Below, piece by piece: positions 44,200-55,392 of a stretch of 64,000 nt of DNA (within the stretch, counting starts at the first letter, position 1; each line of letters starts with the position of its first letter). The stretch is from NCBI GenBank assembly GCA_921293015.1, contig OV121084.1, positions 21,704,960 through 21,768,959 on the forward strand, written 5' to 3'. The translations under genes and the position numbers were made by a program. The notes beneath the pieces are model-generated. The model saw nothing but the letters and a program-made list of their open reading frames with translations. It had not been told where the DNA came from and did no database searches. The DNA comes from Phorcus lineatus. Its lineage: Eukaryota; Mollusca; Gastropoda; Trochida; Trochidae.

Positions 44200-46330
44200 C
44201 TTACAGCTTGGAAACATGCTATAATAGGATATGGCCGTAATGTGTTTGAAAGTGCAGTTTTACGCAAGATCAAGCGTTGTTATTAAGTAATGTTTATCAA
44301 GAAATGTTGTTATAAGAAATGTCTAAAGTTGCGTGTTAGTGATTTTATGACGTGTCACTGTAAAGGTGTGACATAAAATAAATTTGTCGGCATTATTTGT
44401 ATAAGACAAGGAAGTCGGTTATGATTGAAATAGTAATTAAGCATATTTCATGTAATATCATGTTCCAAAGAGTGAGACATGATTAAATCTAGTCAGTGAA
44501 ATTCTGAGAAATAGATTTGGAATTGTTTCATATTTTATAGAGTGAATGGTTTATTATTATTGTCATTTACATGGAAAGATCAAAGTTGACTTAGCAATGA
44601 TAATTTAGTTCCTTAAACTGTTTATTCTTTTAAGTAATGTAGGTTCAAGTGAGTTTCAGGTTATTGTAATGTATGGTGAATACACATGAACTATTGATCT
44701 GGTCCCATATTAATAATGTTGAATTAGAAAACTAAATCATATGCTCTTTGTGAGTCCATGCTGAAAATAAGAATAGTTATAAAGGTATTTATCAATGTTA
44801 TTTTAGTACAGAAAGTATCATAGTATTTCAATTTTGATATAAGTGAATATCGCAGTTGAATTTATAGTTTTGTCAGTTTATATTATTCAGTTGATGATAA
44901 ACTTGAGAATTTAGTTTCCTTGCGAGTTAATAGTACAGGGAGATAACTCTTCTCATCTTCTCACATTGGATAGTACTTTCCCATATAGTCAAAGGGAGAT
45001 AATTCAGCTAAGCTTGTATTTGACTATATAGGGTCAGGCAATATTGTCAGGGAATATTATATGGTAATTAAACAGTATGTTTCCTGTATTACTGTATGGA
45101 TGAAGATATTGAATGTAAAGGTACAAGTTGAATTTCTTTGATTTGATGAAAAGTTACTGTAAATGTTAATAGTTAAAGTTGATTTCTATAACAGTTAAGA
45201 TTAAGATTTCAAGTTTAAGTTGCCTGTTGTAGCATATCAAATGGAAGCTGTGTGACAAGAACAAAGACCCTTGTGGTAATGAATATGAATTAATTATTAT
45301 AATGTAACACTGATGTGCATTTAACGCATGCACAGATGATGATATGTCTAAAAGAAATAAAACGTTTTCCACTTCACTAACTTGTTATTTTGGCTTTAGG
45401 GTCAACCAACTGGCTGTCCCAGTACTGTGGGCAGACCACTTACACTGGTTTGTATAGTACAAAGGATTTATTAAACTAGATTTAAAAAAAGGTGATTGCG
45501 AATCCTGTCTAAGTACATGCGATGGTTAGTACATGTGGTCGTAATCATTATGTAAGCATTTAAAATACAGCCACCCACAGTTGCCCCCTTCCGACAAATG
45601 CTATGAATAGTGTGCTCCACTGAACAGTAGGATCTCAAGTTATGAGATATCATCAGTTTATAAATGTAGCTCATGATAAAACCGGATATGTAGTAAAAAC
45701 ATTGGCCAACTTATGTTATCGCGAAGGCTCGATTGTGGCAAGTATTGGAAAGTGCTCCAATAAGTATTTCTTACATTTTCAGAGCACTTAATTCATATCT
45801 TCTGAATATAAAAAATTAAACATTCGCTTAGTAAAATTTTATGCTTGCACATGCTCATGGATTTTGAAAACTACTTAGTATGCTTGTGATATATGTGACG
45901 GTCATCTTTATGATTGTAAATCTTGGTGTAAAATATCAACCTTTTGTTCAATATCTTGCATATCATAAACTAAGTACGTTTTTAGCACACATATTAACCA
46001 TGATTAAACACATTCCTCCACATTTTTTTCTTTTGCTGTATCCAAGGACTTTTATTATATAGTCTATATACAGGTCCTTGCTGTATCATAAAACCGTGAG
46101 ACAAAAGATGAATTCTAGATAATACCAAAATTTTATTAAAAAAATAAATGCAAACATTCTCTATAATGTTACATTTATTTTAAGAAAATTGACGCCCTAC
46201 CAAGTAAGGTTTTGTAAAGTCGTACTGAAAATATGTTCATGAGTATCTGTATGTCATTTTCCAAATACATTAAATAAATGTTAATTTATGCTCAACTAGT
46301 TTTTTAATTTCCAAAAAATATGAATTGCTT
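44200..46330. other. No gene recognised
   Basis: Very AT-rich sequence without a recognisable coding domain. It contains the second copy of the 63-base segment (45338-45400), where the reading frame beginning MSKRNKTF continues past the segment for about 20 codons to a stop. The remainder appears to be ordinary intergenic DNA. Confidence 0.5.
45338..45400 (+). repeat. Second copy of the 63-base MSKRNKTF segment
   Basis: Homologous to 39264-39326. Upstream sequence 'tgatgtgcatttaacgcatg' (about 45311-45330) resembles the 'tcatgtgcgtttaa' flank of MITE copy 2, so this copy probably represents the same host repeat without the MITE. Host repeat class unknown. Confidence 0.65.
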
Positions 46331-46340
46331 AATGTAAGTA

Positions 46341-46699
46341 CCGTATTCGACGTGATAAGCGCCCGGGGCGCTTAAAAAATTGGTAAAAGGGGGCGCTAAT
46401 TAAAACGATAAAAATTGTCCTCAAGTTTAGTCTTGAAAGTGGTTTCTTATGATACATATGTCTTTGAAATATGGTTTTTATCATTTTGATGGTGGCTGGA
46501 GGTCTTGAAATACCCTGTATTCTTCACTTTAGTGGAAGTAAAAGATTTATTGCAAGACTGAAAAACCTCACTCAATGAATCAGCATGCAAGGTAAGCAAT
46601 GTTGAGAGGTGGGCGCTAAATCAGGACTCATATTGTTCAGTCAAAAACGTGGTTGGTGGGCGCTTATAGGGGAGTGGGCGGTTATTTAGTCGAATACGG
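46341..46699. mobile_element. TA-flanked MITE with CCGTATTCGAC termini
   Basis: The ends are CCGTATTCGAC and GTCGAATACGG, flanked by TA (46339-46340 and 46700-46701), the duplication produced by Tc1/mariner-type elements. Both subterminal regions carry 'gggcgct' and 'aagcgccc' blocks. The 359-base interior is non-coding. It is probably a mariner-type MITE. Confidence 0.85.
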
Positions 46700-47399
46700 T
46701 ATATTCAACCAAAAGCTCTTAACCTAAAGTTAACCTTTTACACCAGACCCGTTTGAAGTCCCGGCTAAGTAAAGGGGAGCAACTCTCCTTGCTTAAAAAA
46801 AAAATTTTAATTTATTTTTCTGTACCAATATTAGACTGGAAAGCGCACCATGGTGCATCTTTCAAAATGCAATGTTTTTAGATTTTACTGTCAATCAATA
46901 TATGTAGATTGGAAATCTAGGCTGGCACGCATACACAACGTTATAGTTTTGTCACAAATCAATGGTGAAATGGGCTAATTTCTCTCAAATAGCATGGCGT
47001 TGAACAGAGCTGACATAGGTGTTTTGTATTTCAAATGGCAACATTGGTATTTACAGTAAAAATAAGTTAACAATATCTTCTTGTAGGTAGTTGAATGTAC
47101 TTTCACAATTGAAGTTGGCACGGTTTGTCTGATGAATGGCAAAGTAGATACAAGGCTCTAAAATAGTGGTCCTACAGAAAGCATCGAAAACCTAACGTTA
47201 CGAAATAATAAAATTCACAAACGAAAAACGGCAAGATGCTCGTTCTTTTCCCACTGCATTGTTTTAAATATATATTTATTCCTTAAAGAGCCTCTCCGTG
47301 ATTTTCATAACATATCATTTACCATTGATACGAACGTAAATGTCATGTGTTGATATAAAATCAAAACATCTTAACTTTTCATGTCCAAATGACATATAG

Positions 47400-47420
47400 A
47401 AGAAGAAGAAGAAGAAGAAA
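47400..47420 (+). repeat. (GAA)n tract: 3' tail of the LINE
   Basis: Six or seven GAA units directly at the target-duplication boundary. On the LINE strand this is a TTC-repeat 3' tail, replacing the poly(A) of other LINEs. Tails of short simple repeats are known for several LINE clades. Confidence 0.85.
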
Positions 47421-47559
47421 ATTATTTTATTACAAAAGTGTCACACCCTGATACAGAGTCGGGCCTACATAGGCCTATGAGACACAATAAAACAATATAG
47501 AAACCCTTAAAATAAATGGTAAAAATTCCAGTGCAATCAACTTTCATACCACCACAACT

Positions 47560-48380
47560 ATCATACACTACATTAGACACACACTAGCACACAGAGTTTC
47601 ATAACCAACTACTACAGACAACTCACCATTACAAATATACATTCATATAATTACACACATATACTGTCAACTTCACTATAATACCCAACCATCATATATA
47701 TCCACATCTACATCCACATACTTTAACTTACATGCACCTAATTAAACCACTCTGCAATACACCACAATCTTACATACATACATCTACATCCATATTCACT
47801 TACTTACGTCCAAATAACTACACCCTTATGCTGTCAGTATCAAAGAAGTAGTCAACAAACTTACATGCAGATACATCCATGTTCACTAACTCACATCCAA
47901 ATAATTACACAATTACTCTGTCAATCTCACTATAATAATCCACAATCATACAAATATACATAGATACACTTTCACTAACTTGCATCCAAATAATTACATA
48001 AATGTGCTGTCAATCTCACTATAGTAATCAACAATCTTACAAATATACATACACATCCATATCCACTAGCTTACACCCAAATAATTATACAAATATACTG
48101 CCAATCTCACTACAATAATCAACAATCTTACAAATATACATACACATCCATATCCACTAGCTTTCATCCAAATAATTATACAAATATACTGCCAATCTCA
48201 CTACAATAATCAACAATCTTAAAAATATACACACACATCCATATCCACTAGCTTACATCCAAATAATTTCACACATACTGTCAACTTCACTATAATAATC
48301 AACAATCTTACAAACATACATTTAAATATATAATCACTTACATCCACAACCTTACACCAATCCACTGTCGACCTCACTAC
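47560..48380 (-). repeat. ~90-base tandem array in the LINE 3' UTR
   Basis: The landmark tgccaatctcac / tgtcaatctcac recurs at 47919, 48008, 48099, 48190 and 48279 (spacings 89-91), with diverged units on both sides. Each unit carries 'actacaataatcaacaatcttac', 'aatatacatacacatccat', 'atccactagctta' and 'ccaaataatta'. The central units are nearly identical, so the array homogenised recently. It lies between the ORF2 stop (48515) and the simple-repeat tail. Confidence 0.9.
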
Positions 48381-48514
48381 AACATGCATAATATCCAAAA
48401 ATCACCCTTGCTCTCATTCTCAAGAACCCAAACTGACACAGTGACATAAATAAGACATGAAAAGGACACTCATAATAAGTAAGACAATATATAAAATGAG
48501 TATATTATTATATG

Positions 48515-49120
48515 TTATAAACACTGAAGTCTTCTTTTCATCATACTGGTTAAAGTTGCTCCAAGAAGAGGCTGTAGATTGTCAGATTGTAACAAAAATA
48601 TAAGTTTTTCTTTGCTATTTAAGTGGGAAAAATCAGACAGTTCCATTGCAGCTTTAAATAATTGGCTTGTGATATCAAAATAATGAAAACAGTCAATTAG
48701 GAAGTGTGTTTCATCTTCAATGGCTCTTACACCATTCTTTAGACAATAATTACACAGTCTATTTTCTAAAGGGGTGGGAGGCTCCCACATCTAAATTTGG
48801 CTAAAACACTGCGATTTAATCTGTTCCTCACTGTCCTTAGATATGGGGAGGTAGCTGGATTGCCCTTAAATAACCTATATGTCCTTAACTTGTTCCCATG
48901 TGGATTATTTTTGTCATTCCATAAATCTAAAGTCCATTTCCTATTTTCCTCTTCAATCATTATATCTTTGATCATTTGCAGTCTCTTTTTAACATTAAAA
49001 GTATTATCATGAAGTATCCAGGCTGCACCATAGGTATCTAGGAGCCTGTTTATCCTTGTATCCATTGACCTTGAATAACCCAGAGACCACCTGTGTATCC
49101 TATTAGGGATTTTATCATTA
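48515..49120 (-). pseudogene. LINE ORF2, C-terminal part
   Basis: This continues the reading frame of the main ORF2 block after removal of the 49121-50132 insertion; the codons join without a gap as ...RTMFN-DKIPNRIHRWS. It contains LDLWNDKNNPHGNKLRT, a basic LNRSVLAKFRCGSLPP segment, and the knuckle CNYCLKNGVRAIEDETHF LIDC (C-x2-C-x12-H-x4-C). A one-base frameshift in a C-rich run near 48785 separates the basic segment from the knuckle. The knuckle is thought to help bind the LINE RNA or target. The stop is at 48515. Confidence 0.88.
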
Positions 49121-50132
49121 GGTCTTCAAGACAAAGTCTGGAAGACCTATTGTTTTTATCCGATTTCTTCAAGTTCTTATTATTATTATTATTTGTACTT
49201 TTTTTGTGAATCGGATTCAGCCAAAACTACTGATGCAAATTCAGCCAAATTTTGCAAGCTGATAGCCCTTACTGAGGAATAGTCGTGCGAAGCTTTTCAG
49301 CTTGATCAGATCATGCGTTAAAGGCACAGTACCACTCAAACTTTCAAAAATTAACATTGGAAAAATTTTCAAAATGCACTTAGAGACTTGCAACTTGCTT
49401 TAAAAGATGCGCAATTACATTTGAAGCAAAAAAGTAAATCATGGCAAATTCGTAGCTTGCATACCTGCGCCGCCATTTTGCTTTATTTGACTTTTTTGCA
49501 TTTTCGCACTCTATGCATCTTTGACAATCTTCTTCTCTGAAGATAATTGCATGTAAGAGCTGAAATTCATACTGCATGTAGCTGAAGCATTGTACTTTTG
49601 AATTTGACTTTTTCAAGGTCCCAACACTAAAACTTTTTTCTCAGCAACCCTTCAAACTTAAGCAACATAGCTCATGTGACCATGTTCAAAGGGCGATAAC
49701 TCAAAAACTTACACTAACAATTGCACCAATCCTTCATGCATGTAAGACTAGTATGTGCACATTACGGAACAGTTAAAACATCGATCGCGAACAGTCATTT
49801 ACGTTCAAAATTAACCAGCAAAATCAGCAAAAATCTTTTGACCAAACTTTAACATGGGGTAATTTTTCAAAATGTACCTAGAGACTTGAAACTTGTTTTG
49901 AATGAAGCGTCATAACAGTACAAACAAAAAAGTCAATCATGACAAATTCATAACTAGCATAGTTTTAGCGCATTATCAACTTCTTTGCAACAATCACAGT
50001 TTCATTATGACATTTGGGCCCATTATAACTAACCCTTTACCACTAAGACACAAAAAAACATGCAAAGGTCAAACAATGTGTGAAGTTCAAGCAGGATTCT
50101 TGAAGACCTAAGTACTGCCTTGGCAGTCCTAG
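49121..50132. mobile_element. 1,012-base TTA-flanked element inside LINE ORF2
   Basis: TTA lies at 49118-49120 and 50133-50135; removing one copy and the element rejoins ORF2 in frame. Each end is a small hairpin: ggtcttcaagac...gtctggaagacct at the left (49121-49148) and actgccttggcagt at the right (50113-50126). A 13-base inverted match taggtcttcaaga / tcttgaagaccta links left terminus and right subterminal region (50098-50110). The interior has two diverged direct copies of a 'caaaatg-acctagagacttg-aacttg' block (49371 and 49867). No coding capacity is seen. The superfamily is unclear; TTA duplications would fit Harbinger-like transposition. Confidence 0.85.
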
Positions 50133-53038
50133 TTAAACATTGTTCTTATTTTCAACTGTAGTCTGAGGACTTCTATCTTCTGCTTCACTGTAGGAGAACA
50201 CCAGCCCATGTCACCTCTTGTAGCTAAATTTGATGTGTTTTTACCCACTCCAAGGAAATACCTTATAGCCTTATTCTGCAGAGCTTGCACTGACCTGTAG
50301 GTATTGAGTCCCCAGACTCCAGCGCCATAGAACAACACAGGTTCCACTAGAACAGGAGATAGCTTATCATATACTTCATATGACATGCCACCACAAGCTC
50401 TGAATTTAGAATATAATGCTGATAGTGCTCTTCCAGCAGATTTACACAACTCTTTCACTGATTTTTGCAGATCCATGAATTCATTCAACCAAATTCCCAG
50501 ATATCTATAGGTTGCACTGTATTCAACAACATTATCACAACACTGGAAACTGAAATTAGACTGCTGGACTGAGGGCCCTGTCCTGAAATGAATTACTTTG
50601 GTTTTATCCATATTCACTTTAAGTCTCCATTTCTTGCACCAGTCAGTTAAGCAGCTTAACATATTTTGTAGGGAGGCTTCATCTGGGGCTGTCAGTGCTA
50701 TATCATCAGCAAACAACAGTAGTGATATCATAGTATTATCAAAAGTGACTCCACAATCCAAAGAATTAATGTTTTCTGCTAGATCATTTATATATATTGA
50801 GAAGAGGGTAGGCGATAGCTTACAGCCCTGTTTCACACCAGAGTAAACGTTGAATGGGTTAGAATAAAGTTCATTTATCTTCACAGAACAGTTTATCTCA
50901 CTGTAAAGCGATTGTACTGCAGACAACATTTTACCCTGAATACCAGTTTTCATCAATTTTAACCACAAGCACTGATTGTTAACCTTGTCAAAAGCCTTCT
51001 TTAAGTCTACAAAACAAACAAATGTTGATTTTCTGGAAGATTTTCTTTGAGTAATCAAGGTGTAGATAAAATATATGTGTTCCACGCAGCTTCTCTTAGC
51101 CCGAAATCCATTTTGTTCTTCTGCAAGCTTCTTGTTATCTTCCAGCCATAATTGAATTCTTCTGTTCAGGATATCTGCATATATTTTGCAAGGTATAGAG
51201 AGCAAGGTGATGCCCCTGTACCCTGACGGGTCCCTTGGGTCACTTCCAGGTTTTAGAATCGGGCATATCAGGCCTGCTTTCCAGTCACTAGGTGCAACTG
51301 AATTTTCAAAACAATATTTCATTATATGATGTAATAGTGATATACAATGCTGATTTTGAAGAACTTCTATTGCAATTTCATCAAGTCCCGCTGCCTTGCC
51401 TTTACTTATGCTCATTACTGCCTTGTGTACTTCTTCCCTTGTGATAGGTGTATTGAGAGTTGATGATTGGGTGTCATGATTAATCGCTGTTCCAAATTCA
51501 AGCTGCTGAAGCACATCTTTGTAGAACTGGTTATCATAGAAGGGCTCATCTTGTGTGGTGAGTAGCTCTTGGAAGTAAGAACTCCATGTACTTAATACTT
51601 CTTTTTCATCAGTTATTAGTTTATTATTATCAGTTTTTACTTCAGATGGTATTCTCTTTTTTCGGTCATTTGCTATTCCTAATTTTCCGATTTTCTTCCA
51701 AAAATCTCTACTATCTGTTTTATAAGAGTTCAGAAGGTCATCTTGTTGGGCTAGTTGGAAGTTCCGTTTAGCTTTTCTTAGTTCTTTATCGAATCGTTTT
51801 CGACTTTGGATAAATGTGGTCCTCATTTGTTTCCTGGTACTAGTTTTCTTTGTAGATTTTAACCATTCTGCTTCATGCTTGCACACAGTGTCCCACATAG
51901 ACTGGAGTTCCCTTGACCAATAAGGCTTGTAGCGACTCTTCTGTTTAGGGTTTTGATTATGGTTATTTGTCTTAAGTCTTCTAAGATTAGATGTCATTTC
52001 TTCATTCAGGAGCTCTTGGAAGGCACTATAAGCTTGATTCACATCTTTCTCCTCTCGTAATATTTTCTCTAGTCTTTGTATTGTGGACTCAACTTTTAAT
52101 CTTATATCTTCAGAGTTAAAAAAGTCAGTTGGTAAGTTTTTTACACAAAATTTGGGTTTGAATTCCTTAAATGTATTTGGTAGGTTTTCTGGTTCTGTTG
52201 TTTTCTGAGTATTTAGGTCATTCTCATGCCAATGTAACATTACCTCCAATATTGAATGGTCAGGTGTCTTTGTGTTTCCATGTTGGTTTGTCACATTTAC
52301 TACTTCTGTCATCAGATGAACATTGAAGTCTTTAACACTGCCTAATTGTTCTTGAGGTACAATTATATAATCTACCACCGCTGATCCTTTCCCCGACACT
52401 GATGTGAAGTTATTATTTCCTATACGCCCATTCACCATACACATGTTACAGTCTACTAGAAAATCCAACAATAACTGGCCAGAGGAGTTGAAACCTTTGT
52501 CGATAGAATCCCGAGCCTTTACATCATCAACATTTTCTATGTAGTCTGATGCATCACCGCATCTGGCGTTGAAGTCTCCCAGTATACATATTTCTCCCCT
52601 ATTCTGGTAGTAGTAGACCTGTTCTAAAAGTGAAGTGAAAAAAGCTTCTGGGTCATGTTGACGGCTGGATCCTACTGGTGGTAGATAGGCAATGCATAAG
52701 CACATGACTTTATTTGATCTTAGGTTGGTGATAAGCAACCACAAGATATCTTCATGGTCTTTGTTTATAATCTCTACAGTGTTATCCACTAAAAACTGAT
52801 CACTGATTAAACACCCGACACCACCTGAGCCTCTTTTTGATCTTGGATTTAATGTCTTACGATTTCTTCCAAACCACTTGAAGCCTCCCACATGAATTTC
52901 CTCTTTATTTTTCAAGAATGTTTCATTAAAACACAATATATCATAGTTAAAATGTTCTACCGTCTTCTTCCTAAAAGAATTGTTGTCTTCATTGATGTTT
53001 GACCATCCCCCAATATTCCAATGACCAAGCCGGAGATC
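50133..53038 (-). CDS. LINE ORF2: endonuclease and reverse transcriptase
   Basis: One continuous minus-strand frame of about 968 codons without a stop, opening directly after a TAG at 53041-53039. The first residues DLRLGHWNIGGWSN are the start of an AP-like endonuclease/exonuclease/phosphatase domain, which continues with CFNET, ILGDFNAR, SAVVDYI and TPDHSILE. The central linker is basic. The RT domain runs from about codon 480: PILKPGSDPRDPSGYRGI, EEQNGFRAKRS, FVDLKKAFDKV, GVKQGCKLSPTLFSIYIND and LLLFADDIALTA, with both catalytic aspartates intact. Then come KVNMDKTKVIHF and FYGAGVWG. The frame is interrupted only by the element at 49121-50132. The enzyme nicks target DNA and copies the LINE RNA in place. 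It has no ATG of its own at the start of the domain. Confidence 0.92.
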
Positions 53039-53207
53039 CTAGTTTGATTTGTTGTGTTGTTTTGTCCTCTTGTTGATAAACCCATTGCCTGAGATTGTGT
53101 ACCTGTCAGATAAACCGACTTCCTGCATCAGAGTTCTCATATTTGCCCTTTGTCTCCTCACTTCCAGTGAAGCAAAGTTGTCAATGAAAACTTTATCATA
53201 TTTTTTA
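53039..53207 (-). pseudogene. LINE ORF1, C-terminal fragment
   Basis: From the 5' truncation at 53207, the minus strand reads KVFIDNFASLEVRRQRANM, LMQEVGLSDRYTISGNGFIN and ends at the TAG 53041-53039. VFID followed by a helix and a G-rich strand resembles the C-terminal domain of LINE ORF1 proteins, which bind the LINE RNA. It is in the same frame as ORF2, with only the TAG between them. Confidence 0.6.
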
Positions 53208-53789
53208 ACATATATATGACAGATACTGGTTTTCCATGAAAATCTAAAATCAGCCTTAAAATGCACAGAGGTGTAGATATCACGTCCAAAATATATGTAT
53301 ACTAGTTATATAGCGATGTTCTATGCCTTTCATATTGTCACTATAAAAAAACCAATAAGCTTTAAAATCGGTTATTTTGGTAACAGTCAATACTTCGTGA
53401 TCAAATGACACCATTGATTAAGTTTGGCATATGAGTCAAAATCCTGAAGGGTCCAATTTTTTGGTCCAGGCATATATTTTCAATTTTAACAATGTTTTTA
53501 TCTGTTTTTACTTTTAGTGTGTGAAAAACTAACAAATAAGCAAATCACATATATAATTTTTTTTGATCACTGAAAATGTTAACTTTGAAGCAATCTTTTA
53601 TATGTGAGAATTAAAACAATTAGCTGTACCAAGGTTAGATTATGAACTATAAAGATTAGTTTCTGCCAAAAGTTTTTGCTATACCAACTTTTTTACTATT
53701 GCATTGGTTCAGCAAACAAAGAGGCTTTGAATGCAGTTGCATGTCTATATGCCTTTAAAATTTTCTGCTCAATTTAAACCACTGTTACA

Positions 53790-54970
53790 GATGTTTTTGT
53801 CAATACTGCTACCATCACCAAACTTTTTTACAAAATGAACTCCAGTTAAGTCATTCACAAAGACCACTTCTTGTTTTGGATCTCTTCATTCCTATATTCA
53901 TAAAGACATCATGATTTATTTCAGCCCTGATCAAGTTCAATCATAAACAAACTCTAGATGAGTAACGTTATGAATCTATGAGTTGTTCTTGTCAATACTG
54001 TCACCAAGATTTTAGACAGAATTTGTGTAAATGCTTTTTCACCTTAATCTGATTGAAAGGGTTGATGAAGGATGCTAATAATGAAATGTGCTTTTTGGCT
54101 AGGATAATAATAATTTTTGTTTAATTTGATTATACTTTTAAGAATGTCAATACTGCTACTGTCAATGCTGCAACCATCTAAAAAGTGGCAGTTTTTACAC
54201 TCAGGGTAGCGGTGTTGACATTTTGTTGATTTTGATGATCACTAGTAACAATTAGACATGTAGATGTTTGACTTTCAATGTGGTGTTTATAAGTACACCA
54301 TTATTGAAAGCGATATCAACATATCTGTTTGCTTTTTGGTGAATCATTTACAAAGAATATTGGAATTCATCCTGACAGGTAGCAATGGTGACAACTTGGG
54401 TGGCAGTAATTGACAATTTTTTTTATTTGTGTCAAAATATCAATCTGTTCTTCTCAAAACCGGGCATGGATAAATGTTTCGACCTTTATTATTAATACAA
54501 TGATTTCTTACCGAAATGTGGATATCACTAACTAAATCATGTTTTAAGAAAAGTGTTAACAAATTTTGGTAGCAGGAAGGACGGATGTGGTGGCAGTATT
54601 GACATATATACCAGATATGAAGCAATTTTGAGTTGTTCATACAGTTAATTGAGACTTTCTACTGGTGAAAAAACATTTCTGTCTAAAAAGAAAAAGAATA
54701 AACATGATTCTACATATGCAAAGTATCCATTATAGAAGATACATGGTAAGCCTTTGAAAGCAGTGGCAGCATTGACATTTACCTGGTGGCAGTATTGACA
54801 AACATTATTTCTATATTTAAAGTTATTAATTGATATTGGTTTAAATAAAAACATATGTTGTAAATTTGGCTGTCTTCCAATGACAAAATTTCACCTAACT
54901 CTTCTAAAATAAGTATATGATTCATTTACACATTTTATTGACCACTCTTGCGGTAGCAGTTTTGACAGCT
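53790..54970. repeat. Satellite-like array, ~185-base period, with inverted halves
   Basis: The motif GTCAATACTGCTACCA appears at about 53799, 53988 and 54146; its reverse complement TGGTGGCAGTATTGAC appears at about 54207, 54378-54410, 54588, 54762-54800 and 54952. Spacing is mostly 170-195 bases. Orientation flips near 54185, where a left-type and right-type motif face each other around 'taaaaagtggc'. Sequence between motifs is AT-rich and diverged. Related sequence with the end 'ccattgtc-at' recurs at 55060-55250 and 56840-56975. Class unknown. Confidence 0.72.
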
Positions 54971-55392
54971 TTGTTTATGGTAATGAAGTAGTTTGTAAGA
55001 TAATTATTTGGATTTTACGAATAAATAACACAAAGAAAAAATGAACACAGTGACTCGCAACTGGCATATAGTCCAAATAAACATGATTGGCTACATAGAT
55101 TATGATGGGTTGAGCTTTCAATTTAGTAGGGGACCAATGAATAGAGGGGAGAAAATCCACCCATTGTCCATGGCTGTAAACAGTTTTGTCAATTGCTACC
55201 TTAACGGTGTCTTACCTTTTTGTCGACCCTGAAAAATCCTTTGAAGTGCTATGTTGTTTTTGGGTTGTTGTTACAAGGGATTAACGTCGGGGAGACACTA
55301 AAAGTTGAACTCATGTGCGAATAGTGATCACCAATTAATAGGTGAAATGTGTTCACCCTATCTATGTATGGACGGTTATTGAATTTCCTGGT

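Larger units (their letters stand above)
47399..53207 (-). mobile_element. LINE with 7-base target duplication, itself invaded
   Basis: Identical acatata copies at 47392-47398 and 53208-53214 flank the unit. Read leftward it starts inside ORF1, so it is 5'-truncated, followed by ORF2 with AP-type endonuclease and reverse transcriptase, a 3' UTR containing a ~90-base tandem array, and a terminal TTC microsatellite (plus-strand gaagaagaag at 47400-47420). A 1,012-base element splits ORF2. Without that element the LINE is about 4.8 kb. The sequence is well preserved, apart from one in-frame TAG at the ORF1/ORF2 junction and a frameshift near 48785. The clade is not assigned. Confidence 0.9.
47287..53440 (+). 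mobile_element. TTAA-flanked MITE, copy 3, split by a 5.8-kb LINE
   Basis: The left end agagcctctccgtgattttc starts at 47287 after TTAA (47283-47286). The MITE body is interrupted at 'gacatata' and resumes at 53215 with 'tatgacagatactggttttc'. Right of the LINE a large internal deletion joins 'ctagttatata' to the 'cctttcatattgtcact' part (about 53315), and the right TIR has decayed near 53440. The orientation is the same as copy 1. Confidence 0.85.

Noticed and set aside
47560-48380. CRISPR-like array
   Set aside because: Units of ~90 bases with no constant-repeat/variable-spacer structure, inside a eukaryotic LINE 3' UTR.
50598-50846. Plus-strand ORF of 82 codons
   Set aside because: Antisense shadow of the LINE reverse transcriptase domain.
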